64,000 nucleotides of DNA. Source: Yponomeuta sedellus (lineage: Eukaryota > Arthropoda > Insecta > Lepidoptera > Yponomeutidae). The stretch lies in NCBI GenBank assembly GCA_934045075.1, contig CAKOGX010000003.1:31001-95000 (forward strand). The letters run 5' to 3'. This document shows positions 60,601 to 64,000 of this stretch, in pieces. The number at the start of each line of letters is the position of its first letter. Position 1 is the first letter of the stretch. Made by a program: the position numbers and the translations under genes. The notes under the pieces were generated by a model. That model was given only the letters and a program-made list of their open reading frames with translations, did no database searches and had not been told where the DNA came from.

Positions 60601-62582
60601 ACGGACAATGATTCGGAATGGAGTAGCTGTGCGGAATGTGTTTCTTTTTCGACCGTGCATATGTGCGGATGACATTTTATTTTATCTGTGCCGATGATAT
60701 TATGTTTTGTTTTAGCTGTGCGGAATATGTTTCTATTTCAACCATGCAGATAAGATTCTATTATATTGATCTGTGTGGACGACATTTTATTTTAACTGTG
60801 CTGATGATTTTTGTTTCGTTTTAGGTGTGCGGTCAATGTTTTGTGTTGGAGCCCTACGTCACTGAGCGGTGCCCCGCGCCCCGCAGGCCAGAACCGGCCG
60901 GACAACTTGCGAGCAGGTCGGCGGGCCGAGCCGCGGCATGCGGCACTTCACACCATCCGACGTGTCGATACACACTAATTTTGAATTATCTTCTTTTTCC
61001 AATTAAACCATCAATTTATACAGTCCACTAGCTTATTTATCTCGATATCAAGACCCTGAGCTAACATTTGTTTTAGCTGTTCGGAATATGTTTCTATTTC
61101 AACCGTGCAGATGAAATTCTATTATATCTGTGCGGTCAATGTTTTGTTATAGCTGAGCTGGCAATGTTTTATTTCAGCTGCACGGACAATGGTTTGGAAT
61201 AGAATAGCTGTGCGGAATTTAATTCTATTTTAAGACGCCATTTCAGCTGTGCGGACAATGTTATGATTCATTTTAGCTGTGCGGAATATGTTTCTATTTC
61301 AAACGTGCAGATGAGATTCTATTATATGAATCTGTGCAGATGACATTCTGCTGTGATCCTGTTTTTGCTGTGCGGATAATTTTTTATATATTAGCTATGC
61401 AGACCATGTTTTATATTAGCTGCGCGGGCAGTGTTTTGTTTTAGCTGTGCGGATTATGTTTTGTTTCAGTTGAACGGAATTTCTGAATTAATTTGAAAAG
61501 ACGTCTGGTCAACTCCTCACCTGCGTGACCAGATGCTGGAACCTTCTCTCGCAGGGAGAGACGAGTTGAAGCTTGTACTCCACTCCGCCGTAACGGGGCT
61601 CCGGCGGCAGAGAGCCGTAGGTTTCATCGCTCGTGTCTTCTAGCTCCGAGGCGCTGCTGAAGAGAGGTGGCTCTTTGTGAAACGAATCATTCATTTATTC
61701 AAACGTCGTCGTCGTCGCCAGGCTATACTAGTCCACTGCTGGACACAGCCCTCCCCTAAAGAGCGCCACGTTGTGCTATCATTGGGTGGTAATGCCCGTA
61801 ATCCCCACGCTGGGCATGCGGGTTGGGGATCGCAGTTCGGTGGAATTGTACTGCAGGGGGCGCTGCTGCCCACCCCCCGGTTTGTGTCCCTTAGTCGCCT
61901 TTTACGACACCCGCGGGAAGAATTGGGTTGGTGCTATTCTCTAGGCCGACACTACACAGCAATATGGTGTGGTGTGTGGCTTTATTCATACATTCATTCA
62001 TATTCATTCTTTGACATAAAAAAGCACGTCTCCACATTTAACTCACATCCCCAGATATAACTCAGGTCCCCACATATAACTCAGGTCACCACATGTAAAT
62101 CACGTCCACACATATAACTCCGGTCCCCGCATTTAACCCAGGTCCCCAAATATACCATCTAAGTCATGTCCCCACATTTAACTCAAGTCCCGACATAATA
62201 TAACTTACGTTCCCATACATATCTCACGTGCCCACATATAACTGACGTCCCCACATATAACTCAAGTCCCCACATAATATATCTTACGTTCCCACACATG
62301 ACTCACGTCCCCACATATAACTCACGTCCCCACATATAACTCAAGTCCCTACATAATATAACTTACGTTCCCACACATAACTCACGTCCCCACATATAAC
62401 TCAAGTCCCCACATATAACTCACGACTACACGTTTCACTCACCTGTCCCCGTAGGAGTCGGTATCCTCGTCGTCATCCGAGTACATGACGTCATCCCCCA
62501 AGTCCGCCGGGTTGAAGTCCCCGCAGGTGTAAGCGTCATCTTTAAGGCTCACCTTCTCCAGTTTGTCTATGACGTTGTGGAC
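33499..62582 (-). CDS. GTPBP2: GTPBP2-like GTPase gene, 15 exons (span; 5' exon(s) missing)
   Basis: Exons in coding order: 62582-62443, 61656-61521, 58364-58150, 56697-56604, 55914-55799, 51648-51484, 49609-49451, 47020-46902, 45722-45575, 44928-44814, 43865-43764, 42873-42668, 39062-38904, 35089-34991, 33681-33499. All borders are GT-AG and all phases match, apart from one missing base in the third exon. Order of similarity follows animal GTPBP2/GTPBP1: EYKLQLVSP and [16 protein letters not shown]1 [41 protein letters not shown]3 [24 protein letters not shown], then the EF-Tu-like beta domains to [11 protein letters not shown]. These are translational-type GTPases linked to ribosome-rescue and RNA surveillance. 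The identity, and paralogue 2 rather than 1, are inferred from remembered vertebrate sequences. It runs convergent to the zinc-finger gene. Confidence 0.85.
33682..34375 (-). repeat. array of GTPBP2-like last-exon starts
   Basis: Four to five units, each having on the - strand the acceptor and first codons (CTCCCGCCAGGGCATC) joined, with internal exon sequence deleted, to GCCTCCGTGGTGTTGAAGCT. One copy (34330-34375) retains the [13 protein letters not shown] codons. The intervening 33890-34055 is unrelated. Confidence 0.82.
34379..34586. mobile_element. palindromic MITE
   Basis: The left arm ACAGCGTTATGCCAGTTCGA is mirrored by TCGAACTGGCAAAACGCTGT at the right end. The arms extend about 65 bp, with a central hairpin GCACTAAGCACTCAGAGTGC. 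Confidence 0.82.
34991..35089 (-). CDS. GTPBP2: GTPBP2-like exon n
   Basis: 33 codons: [20 protein letters not shown] then [13 protein letters not shown], matching the family's GFQVTVHVGNVRQTAVVE. Acceptor ACCTATTCCAG, donor GTAACA. Too short to appear as a long open frame. Confidence 0.88.
35165..35365 (-). repeat. SINE-D, reverse
   Basis: CATTGCTTCTGGCCCCACAC to the complement of the tRNA-like head, GCGCTACCGCTACGCCACAG. Confidence 0.8.
35400..35800. other. intron stretch without recognised feature
   Basis: Between exons m and n of the GTPase gene. Nothing coding was recognised. A polypyrimidine-poor AT stretch at 35630-35690 precedes a family B copy. Confidence 0.4.
35805..36175 (+). repeat. 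family B repeat, fullest copy
   Basis: From AGTTATCAACCCTTGTATGT through GGCCTCTGACATGGCTTAAC and ATGACAGCCGGCACCAAGGG to CGCCTAGGCCACGAGCGCTT, about 370 bp. No tRNA-like head and no target duplication was recognised. Probably the 3' end of a LINE or an unusual SINE. Confidence 0.8.
36515..36591. repeat. perfect hairpin
   Basis: TTGTAGACTTTTAGTCCGGA at the left and its complement TCCGGACTAAAAGTCTACAA at the right, with about 20 bp between the stems. Confidence 0.8.
36731..37025. mobile_element. palindromic MITE
   Basis: CTTCTGCCGTTAGGTTACTA at the left is complemented by TAGTAACCTAACGGCAGAAG at the right. The arms run at least 90 bp and include GTGCGTTCACATTAACTTGA. No coding capacity. Confidence 0.85.
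37177..37326. repeat. SINE-A pieces
   Basis: A reversed tail (to about 37248) joined to a forward 3' part from GGCACGGATAGCCAGAGG. Confidence 0.75.
37490..37890 (-). repeat. family B, reverse, split by SINE-A
   Basis: Family B pieces at 37490-37582 and 37786-37890 flank a forward SINE-A at 37583-37784; both pieces read TCCTCCA(T/C)CAACC at the junction, so it is likely a target duplication. Confidence 0.8.
37920..38132 (-). mobile_element. LINE reverse-transcriptase C-terminal fragment
   Basis: Open on the - strand: [20 protein letters not shown], then [36 protein letters not shown]. The same type of tail is coded at 53.96-54.27 kb. A C-terminal fragment only. Confidence 0.65.
38145..38310 (+). 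mobile_element. LINE 3' end (family K)
   Basis: CTTCCGCAACTTTCCATCG to TACATTAAAGAATATTC, as at 14.5 and 41.5 kb. Confidence 0.65.
38315..38903 (-). repeat. copies of the exon m 5' splice site, a SINE head and a (GGACA)n array
   Basis: The exon m end and donor (TATTTCCAGGTAGGTTTCAT on the - strand) recur at about 38318-38355 and 38706-38745 besides the real one at 38890-38915. Between them lie a tRNA-like SINE head (38424-38500, + strand, GGTTCAAACCCCGGCATG) with its body to about 38690, and a pentanucleotide array TGTCC (38785-38872). Confidence 0.8.
38904..39062 (-). CDS. GTPBP2: GTPBP2-like exon m: Cys-containing insertion
   Basis: 53 codons, phase 0, acceptor CCATCCGCAG, donor [26 protein letters not shown] then [19 protein letters not shown], ending LYFQ. 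The final residues run into exon n as [10 protein letters not shown], which replaces the family's FEAEIVLLFH. The spaced Cys residues could bind a metal. Confidence 0.75.
39238..39450 (-). repeat. family B repeat, reverse
   Basis: TGTCATATAATGGCAGTCGT to AGTGGGGACATACGAGGGTT. Confidence 0.82.
39803..40086 (+). repeat. SINE-A, nearly full length
   Basis: ATCATGTGGGTACAGCGATA to TAGCACGGGTTAGTGCA, with the 3' part shortened after GAATTTTTAG. Confidence 0.85.
40095..40295 (-). repeat. SINE-D, reverse
   Basis: Same extent as the copy at 35165-35365, next to a SINE-A. Confidence 0.8.
40312..40544. mobile_element. MITE-H, uninterrupted copy
   Basis: The terminal repeats AGTCTGTTAGCCTTTAGAAT and TTTTCTAAAAGCTAACAGACT are complementary with few mismatches. 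About 233 bp. Confidence 0.83.
40675..41879. mobile_element. mariner-superfamily element with long TIRs, non-autonomous
   Basis: TA CAGGGCG...CGCCCTG TA. The inverted repeats run about 170 bp (40675-40845 against 41710-41879). A further inner pair carries CATGAAACTGTCGTAGTTAA and its complement. There is no transposase; instead a LINE 3' piece (41200-41680) is inserted in the middle. It is related to the 4.4-kb element by its CAGGGCGTCCCA end. Confidence 0.85.
41200..41680 (+). mobile_element. LINE fragment: RT C terminus and 3' end (family K)
   Basis: At 41217-41309 the frame [20 protein letters not shown] then [10 protein letters not shown] and TAG is the usual C terminus of Jockey/CR1-type ORF2. 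It is followed by the 3' UTR with AATAAGGCCGCCAATTGTAC and a TTATCTTATC tail. It sits inside the mariner-type element. Confidence 0.7.
41903..42155 (+). repeat. SINE-E, full length
   Basis: The head is CGGCCTCGGTGGCGCAGCGG to GGTTCAATCCCCGGCCGGG (tRNA-like A and B boxes). The body contains TCTTGGATGTTATCTATGTA and ends GTCCATGAATATTTATTTAT. Confidence 0.82.
42345..42667 (-). repeat. purine-rich array after exon l donor
   Basis: Degenerate CCTTCCTTTTACCTTCATTC-type units of about 65-70 bp directly following the exon l donor. On the coding strand the units contain AAGGTA. It gives open frames on both strands that are not genes. Confidence 0.7.
42668..42873 (-). CDS. GTPBP2: GTPBP2-like exon l
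   Basis: Acceptor CCGCCCGCAG, donor [22 protein letters not shown] aligns with the family's RKGMVMVSP. The rest, from [15 protein letters not shown] through [18 protein letters not shown], has no counterpart I recognise and begins the insertion. A GA-rich purine tract (on the coding strand) follows the donor. Confidence 0.82.
42902..43060 (+). repeat. family B repeat, partial
   Basis: AACCCATTATGTCCCCACCG to CGGGCCTTACTGGTAGAAAT. Shows the uninterrupted site that the 27-kb Harbinger element disrupts. Confidence 0.78.
43120..43763 (-). repeat. 42-bp array of exon k 5' splice sites
   Basis: About sixteen units. On the - strand each contains CAGTCCGCCAGTCTGG|GTGAGT followed by TGAGCTACCAACCAAGCTAG-like filler. 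The first 16 bases are the end of exon k and GTGAGT is its donor. The central block (43195-43440) is almost perfect. Confidence 0.9.
43764..43865 (-). CDS. GTPBP2: GTPBP2-like exon k
   Basis: [20 protein letters not shown] then [14 protein letters not shown], the RAGQ-containing strand of domain II. Acceptor TGCCCTCAG, donor GTGAGT. Its last 16 nt and donor seed the 42-bp array at 43120-43763. Confidence 0.9.
43900..44475. repeat. hairpin MITE-J copies, a family B piece and an (ATGA)n array
   Basis: Pieces of the family described at 47393-47612 lie at 43905-44060 and 44330-44475. The second is a hairpin: TTATGCTCGTTTATTACA with its complement. A family B piece is at 44083-44120 and (GAAT)n at 44286-44322. 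Confidence 0.7.
44484..44692. repeat. microsatellites (ACTC)n, (GTAT)n, (TTTA)n
   Basis: Three tetranucleotide tracts: 44484-44503, 44504-44592 and 44662-44692. Confidence 0.92.
44814..44928 (-). CDS. GTPBP2: GTPBP2-like exon j: start of beta domain II
   Basis: [20 protein letters not shown] then [18 protein letters not shown]. Matches the family's EFQVDEIYTVPEVGTVVGG stretch. Acceptor CCCGGCAG, donor GTGAGC, exit phase 1. Confidence 0.9.
44974..45232 (-). repeat. SINE-A, reverse, nearly full
   Basis: AAACCTATTGAGAGGCTAAA to GGAACGATACCACATGAT. A forward tail piece (45262-45303) follows. Confidence 0.83.
45575..45722 (-). CDS. GTPBP2: GTPBP2-like exon i: G5 region
   Basis: Acceptor CCCCGCAG, donor [26 protein letters not shown] corresponds to the SSVSG-type G5 segment; then [20 protein letters not shown] and a Pro/Ala-rich end. 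Extremely GC-rich. A CACGCA-rich array lies immediately upstream (45790-46316). Confidence 0.85.
45790..46316. repeat. CGCACGCATTCA-type tandem array
   Basis: Degenerate units of about 8-24 bp built from CACGCACGCATTCA and CACACGCACGGACGCATT. It lies immediately 5' of exon i. Both overlapping + strand frames are open (Thr/His/Arg/Ala-rich), but they only reflect the repeat. Confidence 0.85.
46595..46692 (-). repeat. family C fragment
   Basis: TTCTTCTTCAGGCTATATTA to AGCTTGCCGCATCCAGCA. Confidence 0.72.
46902..47020 (-). CDS. GTPBP2: GTPBP2-like exon h
   Basis: 39 codons plus 2 nt after [51 protein letters not shown] surface-loop region between G4 and the end of the G domain, poorly conserved in the family. 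Assigned by phase and position. Donor GTGAGT. Confidence 0.72.
47393..47612. mobile_element. hairpin MITE-J, intact
   Basis: Near-perfect foldback: AATTTTCCGACGTTTCGGCA, CTTTTTCAGGTGCCG, a 15-bp loop, then the complement. The outer arms run from CATAATTAAAACAGTTTTTT. Related sequence at 44330, 43905 and 2800. Confidence 0.82.
47640..49100. other. intron stretch without recognised feature
   Basis: Between exons g and h. AT-rich. Four loose repeats of TTTTGTTCTGGTA(T/A)AGAC near 47638-47730. An imperfect inverted region 48030-48900 (GGTTTAAACCAAGACTAA against TCTATGGTTTAAACCTGG) may be an old element. Confidence 0.4.
49229..49450 (-). repeat. two extra copies of the exon g 3' end with donor (111-bp unit)
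   Basis: Copies end at 49340 and 49229, each with [20 protein letters not shown] and the GTCAGT donor. The spacer reads [13 protein letters not shown] in frame. The unit is 37 codons, so the frame stays open across all copies. Confidence 0.88.
49451..49609 (-). CDS. GTPBP2: GTPBP2-like exon g: G4 region
   Basis: 53 codons, acceptor [44 protein letters not shown], then [17 protein letters not shown]. Donor GTCAGT at 49445-49450. The last 111 bp with donor are repeated twice more in frame; use of the donors at 49334 or 49223 would add 37 or 74 residues. The G4 position reads SKCE instead of the family's SKID. Confidence 0.88.
49634..49735 (+). repeat. SINE-A, 3' half
   Basis: CCAGCTCAGTTGGAAAGAGC to CCTCTAAATAGGTTTTTAAA. 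Lies 25 bp upstream of exon g's acceptor. Confidence 0.78.
49742..50281. mobile_element. Helitron-like copies, one interrupted by family C
   Basis: A reverse copy from CTAGCTGACCCAGCGAACTT (49742) is interrupted by a family C piece (49827-49885) and continues to about 49980. Forward partial and full copies follow, to GGTCAGCTAGTA at about 50281. Confidence 0.7.
50522..50772 (-). repeat. family C repeat, full
   Basis: TATTAGTCCACTGCTGGACA to TCTCTAAGCCGACACCACAC. Confidence 0.8.
51000..51483 (-). repeat. degenerate copies of the exon f 3' end with donor
   Basis: About four to five diverged units of 90-145 bp. GGTGGACT-type donor-side anchors are at about 51029, 51174, 51265 and 51361, with the real one at 51474. 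On the - strand each resembles the CTCACGGGCTACTCGCCACA to GTGAGTCCACCGTC region, with many substitutions and stops. Confidence 0.8.
51484..51648 (-). CDS. GTPBP2: GTPBP2-like exon f: G3 motif
   Basis: 55 codons, phase 0. [20 protein letters not shown], then [18 protein letters not shown] with the G3 motif DLAG, then [14 protein letters not shown]. Donor GTGAGT. Degenerate copies of its 3' end follow to about 51000. Confidence 0.9.
51685..51975 (-). repeat. family B repeat, reverse
   Basis: TAGTTAAGCAACACCAGGCG to GATGCAGGAAGAGGCCCGTG. Confidence 0.82.
52000..52625. repeat. AT-rich loose repeat with SINE-A insertion
   Basis: Many degenerate units of the type AAATTTACAACTGATAAATT and TTTGCTGAATAATTTAAATT, of about 35-45 bp. 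A reverse SINE-A (52206-52360) interrupts the array. Confidence 0.7.
52972..53441 (+). mobile_element. solo LTR, intact, 470 bp
   Basis: TGTTACGGGCTAGGGTTCTG to GGGATAGGACCGCGACA, flanked on both sides by ATAC. Same family as 21262-21744. Confidence 0.83.
53790..53945 (+). mobile_element. LINE 3' end (family K)
   Basis: CATCCCAAGGTTGTCTGTAA, GATAAGACCGCCAATTGTAT and a TCTAATCTAATCTA tail. Confidence 0.65.
53961..54275 (+). mobile_element. LINE reverse-transcriptase C-terminal fragment
   Basis: The open frame [20 protein letters not shown], then [20 protein letters not shown] and [14 protein letters not shown] is the post-RT region of a non-LTR element. After 54190 the frame jumps to the 3' end (CTGATCGTTGCAAGTGG-like, CCTCTGGGATACAGGCGTGA) through an internal deletion. 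Confidence 0.7.
54340..55798 (-). repeat. 34-bp array of exon e 5' splice sites
   Basis: About 43 units. On the - strand each reads GATACTCGGCTTTGACGCAC then AG|GTACTGGCGC, that is the last codons of exon e (ILGFDAQ) plus its donor. Since 34 is not a multiple of three, all frames are open on the + strand and give spurious open frames of up to 402 codons. The left end (54340-54600) has shorter or altered units. Confidence 0.93.
55799..55914 (-). CDS. GTPBP2: GTPBP2-like exon e: switch I region
   Basis: [20 protein letters not shown] then [19 protein letters not shown], the region holding the switch I Thr. The acceptor is TTCACCAG. The apparent donor is CAG|GTACTG, repeated about 43 times in the 34-bp array that follows; which one is used is unknown. 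Confidence 0.88.
55985..56228 (-). repeat. family C repeat
   Basis: TCTTCGTCAGGCTATATTAG to CGACACCCGCGGGAAGAATT. Lies 70 bp upstream of exon e's acceptor. Confidence 0.8.
56549..56628 (-). repeat. 40-bp duplication of the exon d end and donor
   Basis: Two exact units, 56549-56588 and 56589-56628. Each has on the - strand ACGCTCATCGGCGTGCTGAC followed by TCAGGGTGAGTGAGG. The second belongs to exon d. Confidence 0.92.
56604..56697 (-). CDS. GTPBP2: GTPBP2-like exon d: P-loop
   Basis: 31 codons plus 1 nt. [20 protein letters not shown] then [11 protein letters not shown]. This holds the G1/P-loop GxxxxGKST that binds the GTP phosphates. Donor GTGAGT. The last 40 bp including the donor are tandemly duplicated. 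Confidence 0.9.
56783..56912 (-). repeat. family C fragment
   Basis: CTCGTCAGGCTATACTAGTC to GCATCTGCCGGCAGTTTTTC. Confidence 0.75.
57090..58130 (-). repeat. decayed tandem copies of the exon c 3' half and donor
   Basis: Three more copies of the VAEVYIRK and donor region, at 57761-57865, 57461-57569 and 57160-57262 (- strand, e.g. GCCGTTGCCGAGGCCTACAT in the first). Around them are about eight copies of GCAAAGTCCTTCAAAAAGCG-type units, which match the CTCAAAGTCCGCAGCGAGGC part of exon c. A family K LINE end (57921-58030) is inserted. Confidence 0.82.
58150..58364 (-). CDS. GTPBP2: GTPBP2-like exon c (one base short)
   Basis: Acceptor GTCCGCGCAG, donor GTATGT. The first part reads [18 protein letters not shown]; the second, in a different frame, reads [19 protein letters not shown] and [14 protein letters not shown]. 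The exon is 215 nt, whereas 216 would keep both neighbours in phase. A missing G in the GGGCGGG run at about 58311-58320 would explain it. Very GC-rich. Its tail is repeated downstream and its acceptor upstream. Confidence 0.8.
58365..61450 (-). repeat. array of exon c 3' splice sites
   Basis: Near 58500-58930 the unit is 106 bp and nearly perfect (four copies), itself made of about 26-30-bp monomers of the type CTGTGCGGACAATGTTTTGT. On the - strand each monomer ends TTGTCCGCACAG, like the exon c acceptor TTGTCCGCGCAG. Interruptions are at 59090-59430, 59540-59895 (with an inverted SINE-A pair at 59638-59809) and 60010-60350. Confidence 0.85.
60850..60970. other. GC-rich island in the splice-site array
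   Basis: About 110 bp of GC-rich sequence (GCCCCGCGCCCCGCAGGCC, GGCGGGCCGAGCCGCGGCAT) unlike its AT-rich surroundings. It might be a decayed copy of exon c's beginning (- strand GTGAAGTGCCG against CTGAAATGGCG), but the match is weak. Confidence 0.35.
61521..61656 (-). CDS. GTPBP2: GTPBP2-like exon b
   Basis: Acceptor CTCTCTTCAG was chosen because it alone gives the right phase. Encodes [20 protein letters not shown] and then [19 protein letters not shown], ending LVTQ. Donor GTGAGG. Confidence 0.85.
61712..61965 (-). repeat. family C repeat, full
   Basis: GCCAGGCTATACTAGTCCAC to TCTCTAGGCCGACACTACAC. Lies about 55 bp upstream of exon b. Confidence 0.8.
62038..62442 (-). repeat. 19-bp array of the exon a 5' splice site
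   Basis: About twenty units. On the - strand most read GTGGGGACGTGAGTTATAT or GTGGGGACTTGAGTTATAT. Exon a ends GGGGACAG|GTGAGT, so the unit repeats the exon end and donor with two bases lost. Confidence 0.88.
62443..62582 (-). CDS. GTPBP2: GTPBP2-like exon a
   Basis: 46 codons plus 2 nt from a CTCCCTCAG acceptor. Encodes [16 protein letters not shown] and an acidic stretch ([13 protein letters not shown]). Donor GTGAGT. No ATG lies at its beginning, so an upstream exon must exist. MITE-I copy 2 ends 23 bp upstream of the acceptor. Confidence 0.8.
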
Positions 62583-62605
62583 CTGAGGGAGAAAACACAC
62601 TATAT

Positions 62606-62855
62606 ACAGTCTATTTAATCTTACTTATCCAATTTAGTAAACAAGATTCTAACCTTGAAATTGAGATTAGATGCCTAAACTAGACATTTTCTCGCAAATT
62701 CATGAACTATGTTTATAAAATTGGCAGCGTGTTATCTAAACGAGTGTTCCAGGTTACTTCATTTATGGAAATATGGCAGTTTTGGACTAAAAAGTCACAG
62801 TTTAAGGGTAGAATCTTGTTTACTAAATTGCACAAGTAAGAATAAATAGACTGTA
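62606..62855. mobile_element. palindromic MITE-I, copy 2
   Basis: ACAGTCTATTTAATCTTACT to GTAAGAATAAATAGACTGTA. The same element as 23651-23900 in the other orientation. Confidence 0.85.
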
Positions 62856-63193
62856 ATTAGGAATAGCCGAACTGTAAGAGCTTTCAAATCTAAGTACAAA
62901 AAGTGTCTTCTACATTTACAAAATTCCTAGGTATGAAATGAAATTTGAAATGAAATTAAATTTATTGGGCAGAAAAAGAAACCTTTCACACGGCTTTACA
63001 CTGTTTGTTAAACTTAAAATATTTATGAAGATGTGATGTCGTTCAGGTTTCAGTTTTAAAGTTACAGCTGATATCTAAGCTAGACTAGGTCTGTAATATA
63101 GATATCAGCTTCCATTAATTATGTAGTCTGAGGCTACACTACAGTAAGCACGAGTGAAAACCTGAAGGGCACAGATGTTGGTTTACTTTAAAT

Positions 63194-63465
63194 TATACTA
63201 TTTTTATTTTTAATGCACTAACCCGTGCTAAGGACAAATTTAAAAAACCTATTTAGAGGCTAAAAATATCACCCCATGCCGGGATTCGAACCCCGCAACC
63301 TCTGGCTATCCGTGCCAGCGCTCTACCAATTGAGCCAATGGGCGACTCACCGGCATCAGTGAAATTTCGAACCTCTTTACACTATCCTCTGTATTACGTA
63401 CAGGCAGCGACATGCGGGTTCGAATCCCGGCATGGGTGAAATTTTTAGCCTCTAAATAGGTTTTT
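63194..63465. repeat. SINE-A, reverse, with a forward 3' tail
   Basis: Reverse copy to GGCAGCGACAT (63413), then forward GCGGGTTCGAATCCCGGCAT to TAGGTTTTTT. The same head-to-head pattern as at 25.3, 31.3 and 59.6 kb. Confidence 0.8.
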
Positions 63466-63469
63466 TACT

Positions 63470-64000
63470 TTATATTATTGTTAAAATGGTATATTTATAT
63501 GTGGTATATGTAGTGTATATTTTATTTTACGGAAGTATGTATCGATTGTTACGTTTCTGTAGTTATCCCCGCAGCACTCACTCATTCCCAAATACGCGCA
63601 CACACGCTCACGCATAACTAATACATTTCAATGTTTTTATGATGGGCATAAAAAAATAAAATAAAAAAAAAATATTGCGGCCTCACGGTAGATGCCGTTC
63701 TGTGTCTAAGTTTTGTTTGTTCTGTGTTGTTTTGTTGTGGTATCCGCTGAGAACCAGGGTCGTGGTCGCTATCGGCCACGGCATAAAGCTGAGCGGGGGG
63801 GGGGGGGGGCATTTGGTGCCAATTCCTAGTTCTTAAATATCTAGGTTATATATTTTATTTTTTATAATGGTGCCAAATAAACGTGTTATATTCTATATCA
63901 CATGGCCCCGCGGGCCCATGGAAGTCTTCTTCAATATATTGGGTATTTTCGAGACAAAGACCACCTCGTAGTCTTCGTACACAAAAACATTATTTAAGGC
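63470..64000. other. right end of window, no gene supported
   Basis: AT-rich with a (G)14-15 run at about 63796-63809 and a moderately GC-rich unmatched block (63700-63790). The missing 5' exon of the GTPase gene was looked for on the - strand here and not found. Confidence 0.4.

Noticed and set aside
63899..64000. - strand frame reading KIPNILKKTSMGPRG, looking like a chaperonin N-terminal motif
   Set aside because: The likeness is limited to a few residues, it stops right after, and no splice site fits. It was also considered and dropped as the missing first exon of the GTPase gene.

Overview
The window looks like insect, most probably moth or butterfly, nuclear DNA. The basis is two intron-rich genes with canonical GT-AG borders, one of which encodes the insect-type ZAD zinc-finger architecture. 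The introns are packed with several tRNA-derived SINEs, CTAG-ending Helitron-like elements, mariner and PIF/Harbinger derivatives, solo LTRs, hairpin MITEs and LINE 3' ends of kinds I associate with Lepidoptera. The species cannot be told from the sequence.

Left part (about 2.1-23.5 kb, + strand): a complete ZAD-C2H2 zinc-finger gene of 12 coding exons (2103 nt, 700 residues plus stop). All intron phases match, which makes the model strong. It has an N-terminal ZAD dimerisation domain, a long linker and eleven C2H2-type fingers, and is probably a DNA-binding nuclear factor. Its introns are swollen by transposable elements. One intron carries a near-perfect 865-bp tandem duplication, and another carries a stray copy of part of exon 5.

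Middle (about 23.5-31.9 kb): no gene is supported. There are nested SINEs, MITEs, a TAA-flanked PIF/Harbinger derivative, Helitron-like copies and LINE 3' fragments.

Right part (about 33.5-62.6 kb, - strand, convergent with the first gene): a translational-type GTPase gene resembling GTPBP2/GTPBP1. Fifteen exons can be traced (718 residues to the stop), all in matching phase. The single exception is exon c, which needs one extra base. The 5'-most exon or exons, with the start codon, were not found and probably lie beyond 64 kb. The G1 motif GANEAGKST and the G3 motif DLAG are visible; the G4 motif is unusual (SKCE). A roughly 95-residue Cys-containing insertion lies in the C-terminal half.

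The most striking signal is in this second gene. At least eight exons have had a border (coding end plus 5' splice site, 3' splice site plus coding start, or the terminal coding end with the stop codon) amplified into tandem arrays in the flanking intron or downstream DNA. The units are 19, 34, about 42, 40, 106, about 105 and 111 bp and others, with 2 to about 43 copies. So the introns are largely built from repeated copies of the gene's own splice sites. I know of no name for this pattern, and it is the best candidate for something undescribed in the window.
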